From Candidatus Dormiibacterota bacterium (GTDB taxonomy: Bacteria > Chloroflexota > Dormibacteria > Aeolococcales > Aeolococcaceae): a stretch of 64,000 bases of DNA. Made by a program: the position numbers and the translations under genes. Of the stretch, positions 33,862 to 44,633 are shown piece by piece; the first letter of the stretch is position 1; each line of letters opens with the position of its first letter. The stretch is taken from positions 62,001 to 126,000 of the forward strand of contig PMOL01000016.1 of the NCBI GenBank assembly GCA_003162415.1, written 5' to 3'. The notes beneath the pieces are model-generated. The model saw only the letters and a list, made by a program, of their open reading frames with translations. It searched no databases and was not told the DNA's origin.

Positions 33862-34710
33862 TCAGGCGATGGGCTTGTGGAATCCAACGCCGATCGCGCC
33901 CGGTCCGCTGTGGCACCCCACCACCGGCCCGACCACGGTCAGCGCCGGCTCGCCGGAGACGAGCGGTCGCATCCGCTCGACGACCTCGGCGGCAATCTGC
34001 GGGCGGTTGGCATGGGCGACCACCAGCTCGGCGCCTCCCCAGGTCTCGGCCGCCTGCCTGCATTCCTCGACGACGCGGTCGATCGCACGCGGATACGTCC
34101 GGACCCGCCCCACGGCCTCGATGACCCCGTCGCGGATCTCCAGGATCGGCTTGATGTCGAGCATCGAGCCGAGCAGCGCACGCGCCCCGCCGATGCGCCC
34201 GCCGCGCCGCAGGAACTCGAGGGTCTCGACCGTGAAGAGCACCCTGTCGGTGCTCCCGACCGCCGCGATCGCGGCCACCACCCGGTCAGCGTCTCCGCCT
34301 GCCTCCATGACCCGTACGGCCTCGCGCACGGCAGCGTAGTGACCGACCGCCACGCTGCGGGAGTCCACGACGCGGATGTCCAGCTCGGGCAGCGCCGCGC
34401 GCGCTTGGATCGCAGATGCGTAGGTGCCGCTGAGGTTGGCGGAGATGGTGGTGCATACGATCGCGCCGCCGTCGGCACCCAGCTCCCGGAAGACGTCCTC
34501 GAACTCCGCCGGCGTGGGCTGTGAGGTTCGCGGGAACGGACCGGGTGCGGCCAGCCTCGCGTAGAAATCCTCGGCGGTGATCTCGACGCCGTCGGCAAAG
34601 GTCTCATCGCCGAAGATCACCTTGAGGGGCACCACGCGCACCGTATGAGCGGCGCGAAATGCCGGGTCGAGGTCGGCGGTGCTATCGCACACCAGGTGGA
34701 CGGAGGGCAT
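33862..34710 (-). CDS. DegV family fatty-acid-binding protein
   Basis: A 282-residue DegV protein: CDSTADLDP at the start, VVPLKVIFGDETFADG, the TSQPTPAEFEDVF loop, ISANLSGTYASA and the C-terminal GCHSGPGAIGVGF. Members bind a fatty acid; in Firmicutes some (FakB) present it to a fatty-acid kinase FakA, which is not seen here. The start at 34710 follows the ROK gene by 11 nt, so the two are probably co-transcribed. Confidence 0.93.
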   Translation of the reverse strand: MPSVHLVCDSTADLDPAFRAAHTVRVVPLKVIFGDETFADGVEITAEDFYARLAAPGPFPRTSQPTPAEFEDVFRELGADGGAIVCTTISANLSGTYASAIQARAALPELDIRVVDSRSVAVGHYAAVREAVRVMEAGGDADRVVAAIAAVGSTDRVLFTVETLEFLRRGGRIGGARALLGSMLDIKPILEIRDGVIEAVGRVRTYPRAIDRVVEECRQAAETWGGAELVVAHANRPQIAAEVVERMRPLVSGEPALTVVGPVVGCHSGPGAIGVGFHKPIA

Positions 34711-34721
34711 GGCGCCGTAGC

Positions 34722-35585
34722 CTACCGCGCCGTCAGCAGTCTCGCCGGGTCCTCGCCGTTGTGCTCGGCGACGAGCAGGGCGCCGAGCAGGGATCGATCC
34801 TCGCCCAGCGTGCCGCGGGCGATCTCGGGCTGGGGCTGGAGATGCAGGTAGCGCTGGATCGTCTCGAACAGCGAGGGAGAGAACCGGCCCCAGCTGGCGC
34901 AGACGCCACCGCCGAAGATGACCACGTCGGGATCGTGCACGGTGGTGACGTTGACGGTGGCGATCCCGATCCACCGCCCGACCTCGACCCAGGCATCGGG
35001 GTCGCTCAGGTGCTCGGGGGCGACCCCGTAGCGGCGCGCGATGGCTCGCCCGCTGGCCAGTGCCTCGAGGCAGCCCGCGCCGCCGCAGTGGCACGGGGGT
35101 CCGCCGAGCCATGCCGGCCAGAGCACCATGTGGCCGCCCTCGGTGTCATGCCTGCCGACCACGATCCGGCCGTCGCGCACCACGCCGCACCCGATACCCG
35201 TCGAGACCGTCCAGTACACGACGGTGCGGTGACCCGCGCCGGCGCCAAGGCGGGCCTCGGCGAGTGCGGCGCAGTTGGCATCGTTCTCGACAAAGACCGG
35301 GCAGTCGAAGCGCTGACCGAGCAGGTACGCCATCTCCAGCCCGTGCCAGGAGCCGGGCATGCCCGGCGGGTTGCGCAGCGCCCCGGTCGTCCGGTCGAAG
35401 GGGCCCGGCGCCGAGATCGCGATCGCCTCGGGAAGAACGCCGCCCATCACCCCCTCGACCAAACCGCGCAGCGTCGCGAGCGGGGACTCGACGGGCGTCG
35501 GAATCCTCCGAACCGCGCCGATCGCGGCGTCGCGCCCGGCGGAGGCGGCGATCTTGGTGCCGCCGATGTCGAGGAGCGCGATCAC
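34722..35585 (-). CDS. ROK-family sugar kinase
   Basis: Glucokinase-like ROK protein of 287 residues from a GTG at 35585. ALLDIGGTKIAAS is the phosphate-1 loop, FVENDANCAALAEARLGAG the sugar-contact region, and STGIGCGVVRDGR the phosphate-2 loop. The ROK zinc site is visible as GGHMVLWP and CHCGGAGCLEALASG. No helix-turn-helix, so an enzyme rather than a repressor. Divergent from coaX across 27 nt. Confidence 0.9.
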   Translation of the reverse strand: MIALLDIGGTKIAASAGRDAAIGAVRRIPTPVESPLATLRGLVEGVMGGVLPEAIAISAPGPFDRTTGALRNPPGMPGSWHGLEMAYLLGQRFDCPVFVENDANCAALAEARLGAGAGHRTVVYWTVSTGIGCGVVRDGRIVVGRHDTEGGHMVLWPAWLGGPPCHCGGAGCLEALASGRAIARRYGVAPEHLSDPDAWVEVGRWIGIATVNVTTVHDPDVVIFGGGVCASWGRFSPSLFETIQRYLHLQPQPEIARGTLGEDRSLLGALLVAEHNGEDPARLLTAR

Positions 35586-35612
35586 GGGCCGATGATGCCT
35601 ACACTCGCCGCC

Positions 35613-36377
35613 ATGCTGCTCGCTATCGACGTCGGGAACACCAACATCGTGGTCGGGGTGTTCGACGGCGAGCAGCTCGTCGCCGATTTCCGGATCCACA
35701 CCGACGATCGCTTCACCGGCGACGAGCTCGGGCTCGTCGTCGTCGACCTGCTCGGACAGCGTGACCTGTCGCCGGGGCAGGTCAGCGCCGTGGTGGTCAG
35801 CAGCGTGGTTCCCACGCTCGCGCGGAGCATCGATGAACTTTCCCACACCTACTTCAACCAGCCGCCGATGATCGTCGGGCCGGGGACGCGGACGGGCATC
35901 CGCATCCAGTACGACGATCCCCGGCGCGTTGGTGCCGACCGGATCGCGAACGCGATCGCGGCTCACCACCTGTATGAGGGACCTGCCATCCTCGTCGACT
36001 TCGGAACGGCGACGACCTTCGACGCCATCGACGCGAGAGGGGACTACCTCGGCGGCGCGATCGCGCCCGGCATCCAGCTCAGCCACGATGCCCTGGTGAA
36101 CCACGCCGCGATGCTCATCCGGGTGGAGCTCACGGCTCCGGTCGAGGCGATCGGCCACTCGACGACCGGGAGCATGCAGTCGGGGATCGTGTTCGGATAC
36201 GTCGGCCTGGTCGAGGGGCTGGTTGGGCGGTTCCGCAAGGAGATGGAGGGTCAGCCCAAGGTCATCGCCACGGGAGGATTGGCGCCGTCACTGGCGCGAC
36301 TCATCCCCGCGATCGACATCGTCGACGAACGGCTGACGCTCCACGGGCTCCGGCTCATCCACGACCAGAATCGCTGA
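35613..36377 (+). CDS. coaX: Type III pantothenate kinase
   Basis: First step of coenzyme A synthesis. ASKHA fold: AIDVGNTNIVVGVFDG at the start, RVGADRIANAIAAH, VDFGTATTFDAID, YLGGAIAPGIQLSHDAL and VIATGGLAPSLA. Length 254, typical. The ATG follows a TACACT -10-like box (35600-35605) by 7 nt with no ribosome binding site, suggesting a leaderless mRNA. Confidence 0.96.
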   Translation: MLLAIDVGNTNIVVGVFDGEQLVADFRIHTDDRFTGDELGLVVVDLLGQRDLSPGQVSAVVVSSVVPTLARSIDELSHTYFNQPPMIVGPGTRTGIRIQYDDPRRVGADRIANAIAAHHLYEGPAILVDFGTATTFDAIDARGDYLGGAIAPGIQLSHDALVNHAAMLIRVELTAPVEAIGHSTTGSMQSGIVFGYVGLVEGLVGRFRKEMEGQPKVIATGGLAPSLARLIPAIDIVDERLTLHGLRLIHDQNR

Positions 36378-36408
36378 GCCGGGCCGACCTGCCCCGTACC
36401 ATGCGGTG

Positions 36409-37449
36409 ATGGCAGTCGCGGCGACGGCCGTCGGTCCACTCCGGGTCGGCGGCCTCGAACTCTCCTCACCGGTGCTGGTCGCCCCCATGGTGGGCATCAC
36501 CGACGCGCCCTGCCGTGCCCTGTGCCGCGAGTTCGGCGCCGGCCTGGTGTCGACCGAGATGGTCGCCGCCGAGGCGGTGGTCCGGAGCACCGACGCGGCG
36601 CTGCATCTCCTCGATTTCCCCGGCGACGTGGCGCCGGTCGCCGCCCAGCTGGTGGGCTGCGACCCCGCGATGATGGCCGACGCCGCCCAGGTCTGCGTCG
36701 AGCGCGGCGCCGTGCTCGTCGACGTCAACCTCGGCTGCCCGGTTCCCAAGGTGGTGAGCCGTGGGAGCGGCGCCGCGCTTGCCCGCGACGTGAGTGCGAC
36801 CGCGCGAGTGGTTGCGGCAATGGTCCAGGCGGTCGCGGTTCCGGTCACCGTCAAGATGCGCCTCGGGTGGGACGCGTCCACCATCAACGCTCCCGAACTC
36901 GCTCGAGCGCTGCAGGACGCCGGCGTGGCGGCGGTCACGGTCCACGGGCGGACCCGGTGCCAGAAGTACGAGGGCACCGCCGACTGGGCCGAGATCGCCC
37001 GGGTCAAGGAGGCGGTCGGCATCCCGGTCTTCGGCAGTGGCGACGTCGAGGACGTCGACACCCTGGCACGGCGGATCCAGTCGGGGGTGGTCGACGGCGT
37101 GGTGATCGCCCGGGGGATGCTCGGCAACTTCTGGTTCGTCCGCCAGGCCGTCCACCGCCTCGCGACCGGCAGCGGGCTCCCCGATCTCGACTTCGCCGAC
37201 CGGATCGCCCTGGCCCGGCGCCACCTCGACATGCTCTGCGCGTACCACGGGGAGACGCGCGCGCTCCGCATCGGCCGCAAGTACGTCGCCTGGACGATCC
37301 GCGGCTGTGCGGGAGCTGCGCGGCTCCGAGCCGAGGTCCAGACCATGGATACGCGTGACCGGCTCGATGCGTTGCTCGATCGCGCGCTCGCCGCCGGACC
37401 GCACCCGGAGGGATGGTTCCGGCCGGCGTTCGTCAGCGGCGAGGGCTGA
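36409..37449 (+). CDS. dus: tRNA-dihydrouridine synthase (DusB-like)
   Basis: FMN-dependent reduction of uridines in tRNA. APMVGITDAPCRALCREFGA, then NLGCPVPKVVSRGSGAAL with the catalytic Cys, VKMRLGWD, HGRTRCQKYEGTADW and GSGDVEDVDT. Length 346. The ATG at 36409 follows TACCAT (36397-36402) by 6 nt. No terminator on the plus strand follows; the hairpin behind it belongs to the opposite strand. Confidence 0.93.
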   Translation: MAVAATAVGPLRVGGLELSSPVLVAPMVGITDAPCRALCREFGAGLVSTEMVAAEAVVRSTDAALHLLDFPGDVAPVAAQLVGCDPAMMADAAQVCVERGAVLVDVNLGCPVPKVVSRGSGAALARDVSATARVVAAMVQAVAVPVTVKMRLGWDASTINAPELARALQDAGVAAVTVHGRTRCQKYEGTADWAEIARVKEAVGIPVFGSGDVEDVDTLARRIQSGVVDGVVIARGMLGNFWFVRQAVHRLATGSGLPDLDFADRIALARRHLDMLCAYHGETRALRIGRKYVAWTIRGCAGAARLRAEVQTMDTRDRLDALLDRALAAGPHPEGWFRPAFVSGEG

Positions 37450-37457
37450 GGGATTAC

Positions 37458-37493
37458 AAAAAAGAAGGGCGCCTCTGGCAACCAGAGACGCCC
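37458..37493 (-). terminator. Intrinsic terminator of the small RNA
   Basis: On the minus strand: GGGCGTCTCTGG (37493-37482), loop TTG, CCAGAGGCGCCC (37478-37467), then TTCTTTTTT (37466-37458). A 12-bp stem with one G-U pair. On the plus strand no T run follows, so it acts in one direction. Confidence 0.85.
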
Positions 37494-37536
37494 CGAGAGG
37501 GGGGGCAGTGATAGAGATCCGCACAGTGACCTCGCT
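37458..37536 (-). ncRNA. Candidate small RNA (about 79 nt) between dus and greA
   Basis: A minus-strand unit with its own promoter (37541-37569) and intrinsic terminator (37458-37493), predicted to give an RNA of about 79 nt. It contains no start codon followed by a useful frame. Two hairpins are visible: CCCC-TCTC-GGGG, whose 5' side sits in a run of seven C (minus strand of 37505-37499), and the terminator stem. The C-rich stretch could pair with G-rich ribosome binding sites, as known for some C-rich regulatory RNAs. Its identity is unknown. Confidence 0.6.
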
Positions 37537-37540
37537 GCGG

Positions 37541-37569
37541 ATCATATGAACAAGAGCCAATTCCGTCAA
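37541..37569 (-). promoter_or_regulatory. Near-consensus sigma-70 promoter of the small RNA
   Basis: On the minus strand: -35 TTGACG (37569-37564), exactly 17 nt, -10 TATGAT (37546-37541). The expected start is at about 37535. This is the best promoter match I saw in the window. Confidence 0.75.
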
Positions 37570-37684
37570 GGAAGAACGACAAGTTGTTACGCCGCGTTGG
37601 ATGTTGCTCGCCTATACTCCGGGCTCCGCAGAGCGGAGGTCGCCGGATACCCCGCTATCATTTTCGTTTGTACCAGGGAATTGA

Positions 37685-38146
37685 ATGGACAAACCTGTGT
37701 TGCTCACGCGAGACGGACTCGTCAAGCTTGAGCACGAATTAGAAGAATTGCGTACCGTTCGTCGCTCCGAGGTGGCCGAGCGCATCAAGTACGCCAAGGA
37801 CTTCGGCGACATCTCGGAGAACGCCGAGTACGACGAGGCGAAGAACGAGCAGGGGATGCTCGAAGGACGCATCCTCGTGATCGAGAACATGCTCCGCAAT
37901 GCCGTCATCATCGAAGAGGGCAACGAGAGCGGCATCGTGAGCGTCGGCACGACTGTTGACGTCAAGGATGACTTCGGCAAACAGACGCTCACGATTGTGG
38001 GCCCTGCCGAGGTTGATGTCGCCGAGGGCCGGATCTCCATGGAGTCGCCGGTTGGCAAGGCGTTGCTGGGCCACAGCGTCGGTGACACCGTCGACGTGGT
38101 CAGCCCCGGCGGTTCCCGACAGATCAAGATCGTCAAGATCAACTAG
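37685..38146 (+). CDS. greA: Transcription elongation factor GreA
   Basis: Rescues backtracked RNA polymerase by stimulating transcript cleavage. The N-terminal coiled coil has LTRDGLVKLEHELEELRTV, RIKYAKDFGDISENAEYDEAK with the two tip acids (D, E) and NEQGMLEGRI. The C-terminal FKBP-like domain ends SPVGKALLGHSVGDTVDV. Length 153. A TATACT box at 37613-37618 and TATCAT at about 37656 are promoter candidates. Confidence 0.96.
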   Translation: MDKPVLLTRDGLVKLEHELEELRTVRRSEVAERIKYAKDFGDISENAEYDEAKNEQGMLEGRILVIENMLRNAVIIEEGNESGIVSVGTTVDVKDDFGKQTLTIVGPAEVDVAEGRISMESPVGKALLGHSVGDTVDVVSPGGSRQIKIVKIN

Positions 38147-38203
38147 GACGCGGCGCGGCGCGTCAAGCGCACGCGGTGAGCCTCGCCGGGGAAGATAGGC
38201 CGC

Positions 38204-41480
<3,277 letters not shown>

Positions 41481-41487
41481 GCGTATT

Positions 41488-41520
41488 GTCGAGACTCGGC
41501 TGACGCCGCGTCGAGACTCG
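41488..41520. repeat. Direct repeat GTCGAGACTCG, two copies
   Basis: GTCGAGACTCG occurs at 41488-41498 and 41510-41520, 22 nt apart (two helical turns). It lies just after the thioesterase stop and before the large inverted repeat. The spacing would suit a dimeric regulator; it may instead be part of the adjacent element. Confidence 0.55.
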
Positions 41521-41527
41521 ACGTGTG

Positions 41528-41594
41528 GGGCGGAGGGGACCCCGGCGGAGGCTGAATAGTCCGGTTTGAAGCCGGAGCTGGGTCCCCTCCGCCC
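41528..41594. repeat. Long inverted repeat with internal hairpin
   Basis: Perfect 15-bp arms GGGCGGAGGGGACCC (41528-41542) and GGGTCCCCTCCGCCC (41580-41594) enclose 37 nt, which contains a second small hairpin CCGG-TTTGAAG-CCGG (41561-41575). No T run follows on either strand, so it is not an ordinary terminator. A dispersed repeat (REP/MITE-like) or structured RNA is possible. Confidence 0.7.
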
Positions 41595-41659
41595 GCCCCG
41601 CCGCAGCGCAGAGTGCATGGCAGATCAGCGAGGCGCGCGTGGCGCATACAGTGGTGACG

Positions 41660-42283
41660 ATGGCCGAAGAGCGCGAGATCAAGATCCCGGTCGTCATGGA
41701 CTTCGTGTTGCCCGACCTGGGCGGCGTCGTCGAGGGCATCCGCGCGGTGGACCGCGGCAGGGTGGAGCTGTCGGCGACGTACTGGGACACCGATGAGCTG
41801 ACCCTGCTCCACGCCAAGCTCGGCCTGCGCTACCGGAGCGCTCCCGGCGAGCAGGGAAAGTGGACGCTCAAAGCCGGTGATCGCATGGTCGGGGACGCGG
41901 TGTCTCGCGAGGAGACCGACTTCCCCGGATCGTCCGACCAACCGCCCGAGGCCGCAGTCGAGGTGATCCGTATGGCGGTCGGGGACGTGGCGCTGCATCC
42001 CGTCGCTCACCTGGTGACCGACCGGCATTCCGTCGACCTTATCGCCGGCGATACCCGCTGGGCCGAGGTCGCCGACGATCGAGTCTCGGTCCGCTCCGGC
42101 GACGCCACGGTGGAATCCTTTGGCGAGGTCGAGGTTGAGCTGTTCGAAGCTGACGAGGCCTTGATCGACGCCGTGATGGCCCGGCTTCGCGCCGCGGGCA
42201 TTGGCGAGCCGGACAGCACCCCGAAATACGTCCGGGCGCTGCGCGCTCTCGGTCACCACATTCCCGAACGGACAGCTGTCTGA
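41660..42283 (+). CDS. CYTH-domain phosphohydrolase
   Basis: The triphosphate tunnel fold. ExExK is at the N-terminus (EEREIKI), followed by a strand-rich body: YWDTDELTLL, LGLRYRSAPGEQGKWTLKAG, EVADDRVSV and VEVELFEADEALIDAV. Length 207. No CHAD domain is attached. The substrate could be inorganic triphosphate or thiamine triphosphate. ATG 41660 follows TACAGT (41647-41652) by 7 nt with no ribosome binding site. Confidence 0.85.
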   Translation: MAEEREIKIPVVMDFVLPDLGGVVEGIRAVDRGRVELSATYWDTDELTLLHAKLGLRYRSAPGEQGKWTLKAGDRMVGDAVSREETDFPGSSDQPPEAAVEVIRMAVGDVALHPVAHLVTDRHSVDLIAGDTRWAEVADDRVSVRSGDATVESFGEVEVELFEADEALIDAVMARLRAAGIGEPDSTPKYVRALRALGHHIPERTAV

Positions 42284-42564
42284 GCGCGCGAGCCAGTCTG
42301 CTCGTTGGAGGGAGGAGAGAGGCGCCGCCCGCTTGACGCGGGCTGCGCTCCGTCCGCTGGGGACCCGCCCCCTAGGCACCCATCCCCCTGGCTGGCAACC
42401 CCCTCAGATGTGGCCCCTGGACGAGCATCCTGACAACGCCCACCTGAGGAGATGGAACCGGCCCACGGCAGCTTCACTGGTTTTTACCGTATGCAAACAA
42501 ACATTTGCTTCCAGGCGCCTCAGGGCCGCCAGTTGACCCTCCACCACCTAGTAAAGTCGGACGC
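42284..42564. other. Intergenic region with an inverted repeat
   Basis: No convincing gene in these 281 nt. It is rich in short G/C stems (for example CCCGC-TTGAC-GCGGG near 42330) and ends in an A/T-rich patch with GCAAA-CAAACA-TTTGC (42493-42508), a possible operator for the MarR gene behind it. CCTCAG/CTGAGG pairing around 42405-42450 may form an RNA structure; no known riboswitch consensus was recognised. Confidence 0.5.
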
Positions 42565-43071
42565 GTGACGCTAGCGACGAAGGCCGAATCGGGAACTCGG
42601 ACGCACGACTTCTTCCAGGACGCCACCATCGAGGATCTGCGCCTCGCGGCGATGTTCCGGCGCGGCTTCCGGCAGGCGATGATCCAGATCAATCGATCAC
42701 TCGCCCAGCACGACCTGAGCCCGCTCCAGTACCACCTGCTCCTGGAGGCTGGGGCCGCCGGCACCGAGGGGTGCGTACAGGGAGATCTCGCCGACCTCAT
42801 TCAAGCGCCGGAAGCGCGCGTCTCATTGATGGTCCACGAGCTGAATGCTCGCGGCCTGGTCCGGACTCTTCGATGCGCTCCCGACCGGCGCATGGTCCGG
42901 GTCGGCCTCACCGAGGCCGGATGCCGGGTGGTCGAGGCTGCGCTTCATGCCCAGCGCGCCGCGCTGCATCAGATGGCAGTTGAGTTCGATGTCCCGGGAG
43001 TGGCGCAGATGCTCCGTGGCGCGGTGCAGCTATACCTCGGGGTCGACATTGCCGAGGAAGGCCGCCTCTAA
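42565..43071 (+). CDS. MarR-family transcriptional regulator
   Basis: Length 168 from a GTG that follows TAAAGT (42552-42557) by 7 nt, apparently leaderless. The winged helix is at about 40-120: LQYHLLLEAGAAGTEGCVQGDLADLIQAPEARVSLMVHELNARGLVRTLRCAPDRRMVRVGLTEAG. Flanking helices form the dimer. The last 42 nt overlap the 3' end of the converging hpnG gene. It may respond to a ligand and act on its own operator at 42493-42508. Confidence 0.88.
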   Translation: MTLATKAESGTRTHDFFQDATIEDLRLAAMFRRGFRQAMIQINRSLAQHDLSPLQYHLLLEAGAAGTEGCVQGDLADLIQAPEARVSLMVHELNARGLVRTLRCAPDRRMVRVGLTEAGCRVVEAALHAQRAALHQMAVEFDVPGVAQMLRGAVQLYLGVDIAEEGRL

Positions 43072-43647
43072 CACCGCCCCGACGCGGAGGGCGTAGCGCG
43101 GCGCGTTGACTCCGAGCCAGATCGCCTCGCGCCAGTTGGCGGGCTGGCGAATGGCCCGCCCCGGCTCCGCCCACGCCCCGGAGAGCTCGCGGGACGGCGT
43201 GTCGAGGATCACCCGGAGCACGCCGAACCGCTGCGCCGATTCGGCCGCCGCGGCCGACTCCATGTCCACCGCGACGTGGCCTCGCCCTGCCCACGTCCCT
43301 CGGTCGGCGCCCGTGACCATCCCTGAGGTCGAGATGAGCGACCCGCCGGTGAACGGGAGGCGCAGGTAGCGGGCGGCCTTCTCGAGCGCTCCGGCCACAC
43401 CGGGATCGCAGGCATGCGTCACTCCCTGTTCGTCAACGACCTGGCTGGCAATGACCACCATGCCCGGGGTCTGCTCGGGCAGAAGCCCGCCACAGAGCCC
43501 GGCGCTGATCACGATCCCGGGCAGCCCGGCCGGCGGCCGTCCACCGATGCCGACACGGACGATACGGAGATCCGGAGCCCGGCGGCGGACGCCCCAAGCC
43601 TCGAGGCCCATCGCGCAGATGGCGTGAACCGGGGGCTCAGGCGGCAT
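43030..43647 (-). CDS. hpnG: Hopanoid-associated phosphorylase HpnG
   Basis: Nucleoside phosphorylase-superfamily enzyme. In hopanoid bacteria HpnG removes adenine from adenosylhopane to give ribosylhopane. HAICAMGLEAWGV at the start, VISAGLCGGLLPEQTPGMVVIAS, ISTSGMVTGADR and VDMESAAAAESAQRFGVLRVILDT fit the fold. Length 205 from ATG 43647, which overlaps the hpnA stop by 11 nt. Last gene of the operon; its 3' end overlaps marR. Confidence 0.87.
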   Translation of the reverse strand: MPPEPPVHAICAMGLEAWGVRRRAPDLRIVRVGIGGRPPAGLPGIVISAGLCGGLLPEQTPGMVVIASQVVDEQGVTHACDPGVAGALEKAARYLRLPFTGGSLISTSGMVTGADRGTWAGRGHVAVDMESAAAAESAQRFGVLRVILDTPSRELSGAWAEPGRAIRQPANWREAIWLGVNAPRYALRVGAVLEAAFLGNVDPEV

Positions 43648-44632
43648 AGCCGTGCTCGCGATACCAGCGCACCGCTCGTTCCACCGCCTCGCCGGTACTC
43701 GAAGGACGGTAGCCGAGCTCGTCAATCGCCTTCGCGCTCGACGAGTACATCTCCAGACGGCCCATGCGAACGCCCTCGAGCGGGATCGCCGGGATCGCAC
43801 CGGTGGCCCAGACGCGCACCGCGTCGACCCGCGCCGCAGCCGCGGCGACCGCATAGGGGAGGCGAAACGCTCGCTCCGGCTTTCCCGCCGCCCTGGAGAT
43901 CAAGCGCCACATCTCCGCGAGTGTGAGGTTCACCCCTCCCGCGATGTAGCGCTCGCCGGCCCCCCCGCGTTCGAGCGCAAGGATGTGCGCCGCGGCGACG
44001 TCCTCGACCGGGACGATGTTCATGCCGCCGCCGAGCGTCGCCGGCATCCGACCTCGCAGCAGGTCGACGATGATCCGGCCGGTGGGCGTCGGACGGTGAT
44101 CGCCGGGGCCCACCGGGGCGGTCGGCAGGACCGTGGTGACCGCGATCGCGGCACGCAGCGCCGCTCGCTCGCCGGCGAGCTTGGAGGCGTGGTACGACCA
44201 CCCTCGGTGATCGGCGCTCGCCCAGGCGCCCTCGGTCGCCGGGTGCGAAGCCGCCGCCGGCGGCAACGCCGCCGAGCTCGATGTCGCCACGCAGCGCTCG
44301 ACTCCCGCGATGCGCGCCGCCTCGAGGATCCCCGAGGTGCCGCGGACATTCACCGCTGCGATCGCCGCCCGATCGCGAGGCGCGAACGAGTACAGCGCCG
44401 CCGTGTGGATGAGGTACCGGCACTCTCGAAGCACCGGGATCAATGCGCCGGATGCGCGTATGTCTCCGGTCACGCTCTCGACACCGGGCGGCGCGTCCCA
44501 GCGCCCACGGACGAGGGCACGGACTCGATACCCACGAGCGAGCAGGGCCGCGAGCACGTGCGACCCCACGAACCCCGACGCGCCGGTGAGAAAGACGTCC
44601 CCCTCGCCGGGCGCTGCCTGCGCCGCGTTCAC
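43637..44632 (-). CDS. hpnA: Hopanoid-associated sugar epimerase HpnA
   Basis: Extended short-chain dehydrogenase/epimerase of 331 residues. NAD-binding FLTGASGFVGSHVLAALLARG, YLIHTAALYSF, ATSSSAALP and the catalytic YHASK are present, then YIAGGVNLTLAEMWRLISRAAG. HpnA genes occur with hopanoid clusters and are proposed to act in side-chain modification; the exact reaction is not established. GTG start one base after the hpnH stop. Confidence 0.9.
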   Translation of the reverse strand: MNAAQAAPGEGDVFLTGASGFVGSHVLAALLARGYRVRALVRGRWDAPPGVESVTGDIRASGALIPVLRECRYLIHTAALYSFAPRDRAAIAAVNVRGTSGILEAARIAGVERCVATSSSAALPPAAASHPATEGAWASADHRGWSYHASKLAGERAALRAAIAVTTVLPTAPVGPGDHRPTPTGRIIVDLLRGRMPATLGGGMNIVPVEDVAAAHILALERGGAGERYIAGGVNLTLAEMWRLISRAAGKPERAFRLPYAVAAAAARVDAVRVWATGAIPAIPLEGVRMGRLEMYSSSAKAIDELGYRPSSTGEAVERAVRWYREHGYAA

Positions 44633-44633
44633 C

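Noticed and set aside
42284..42564. SAM or cobalamin riboswitch suggested by a CTGGCTGGCAACCCCC stretch
   Set aside because: Only a short resemblance; the remaining consensus elements and a matching downstream gene are missing.
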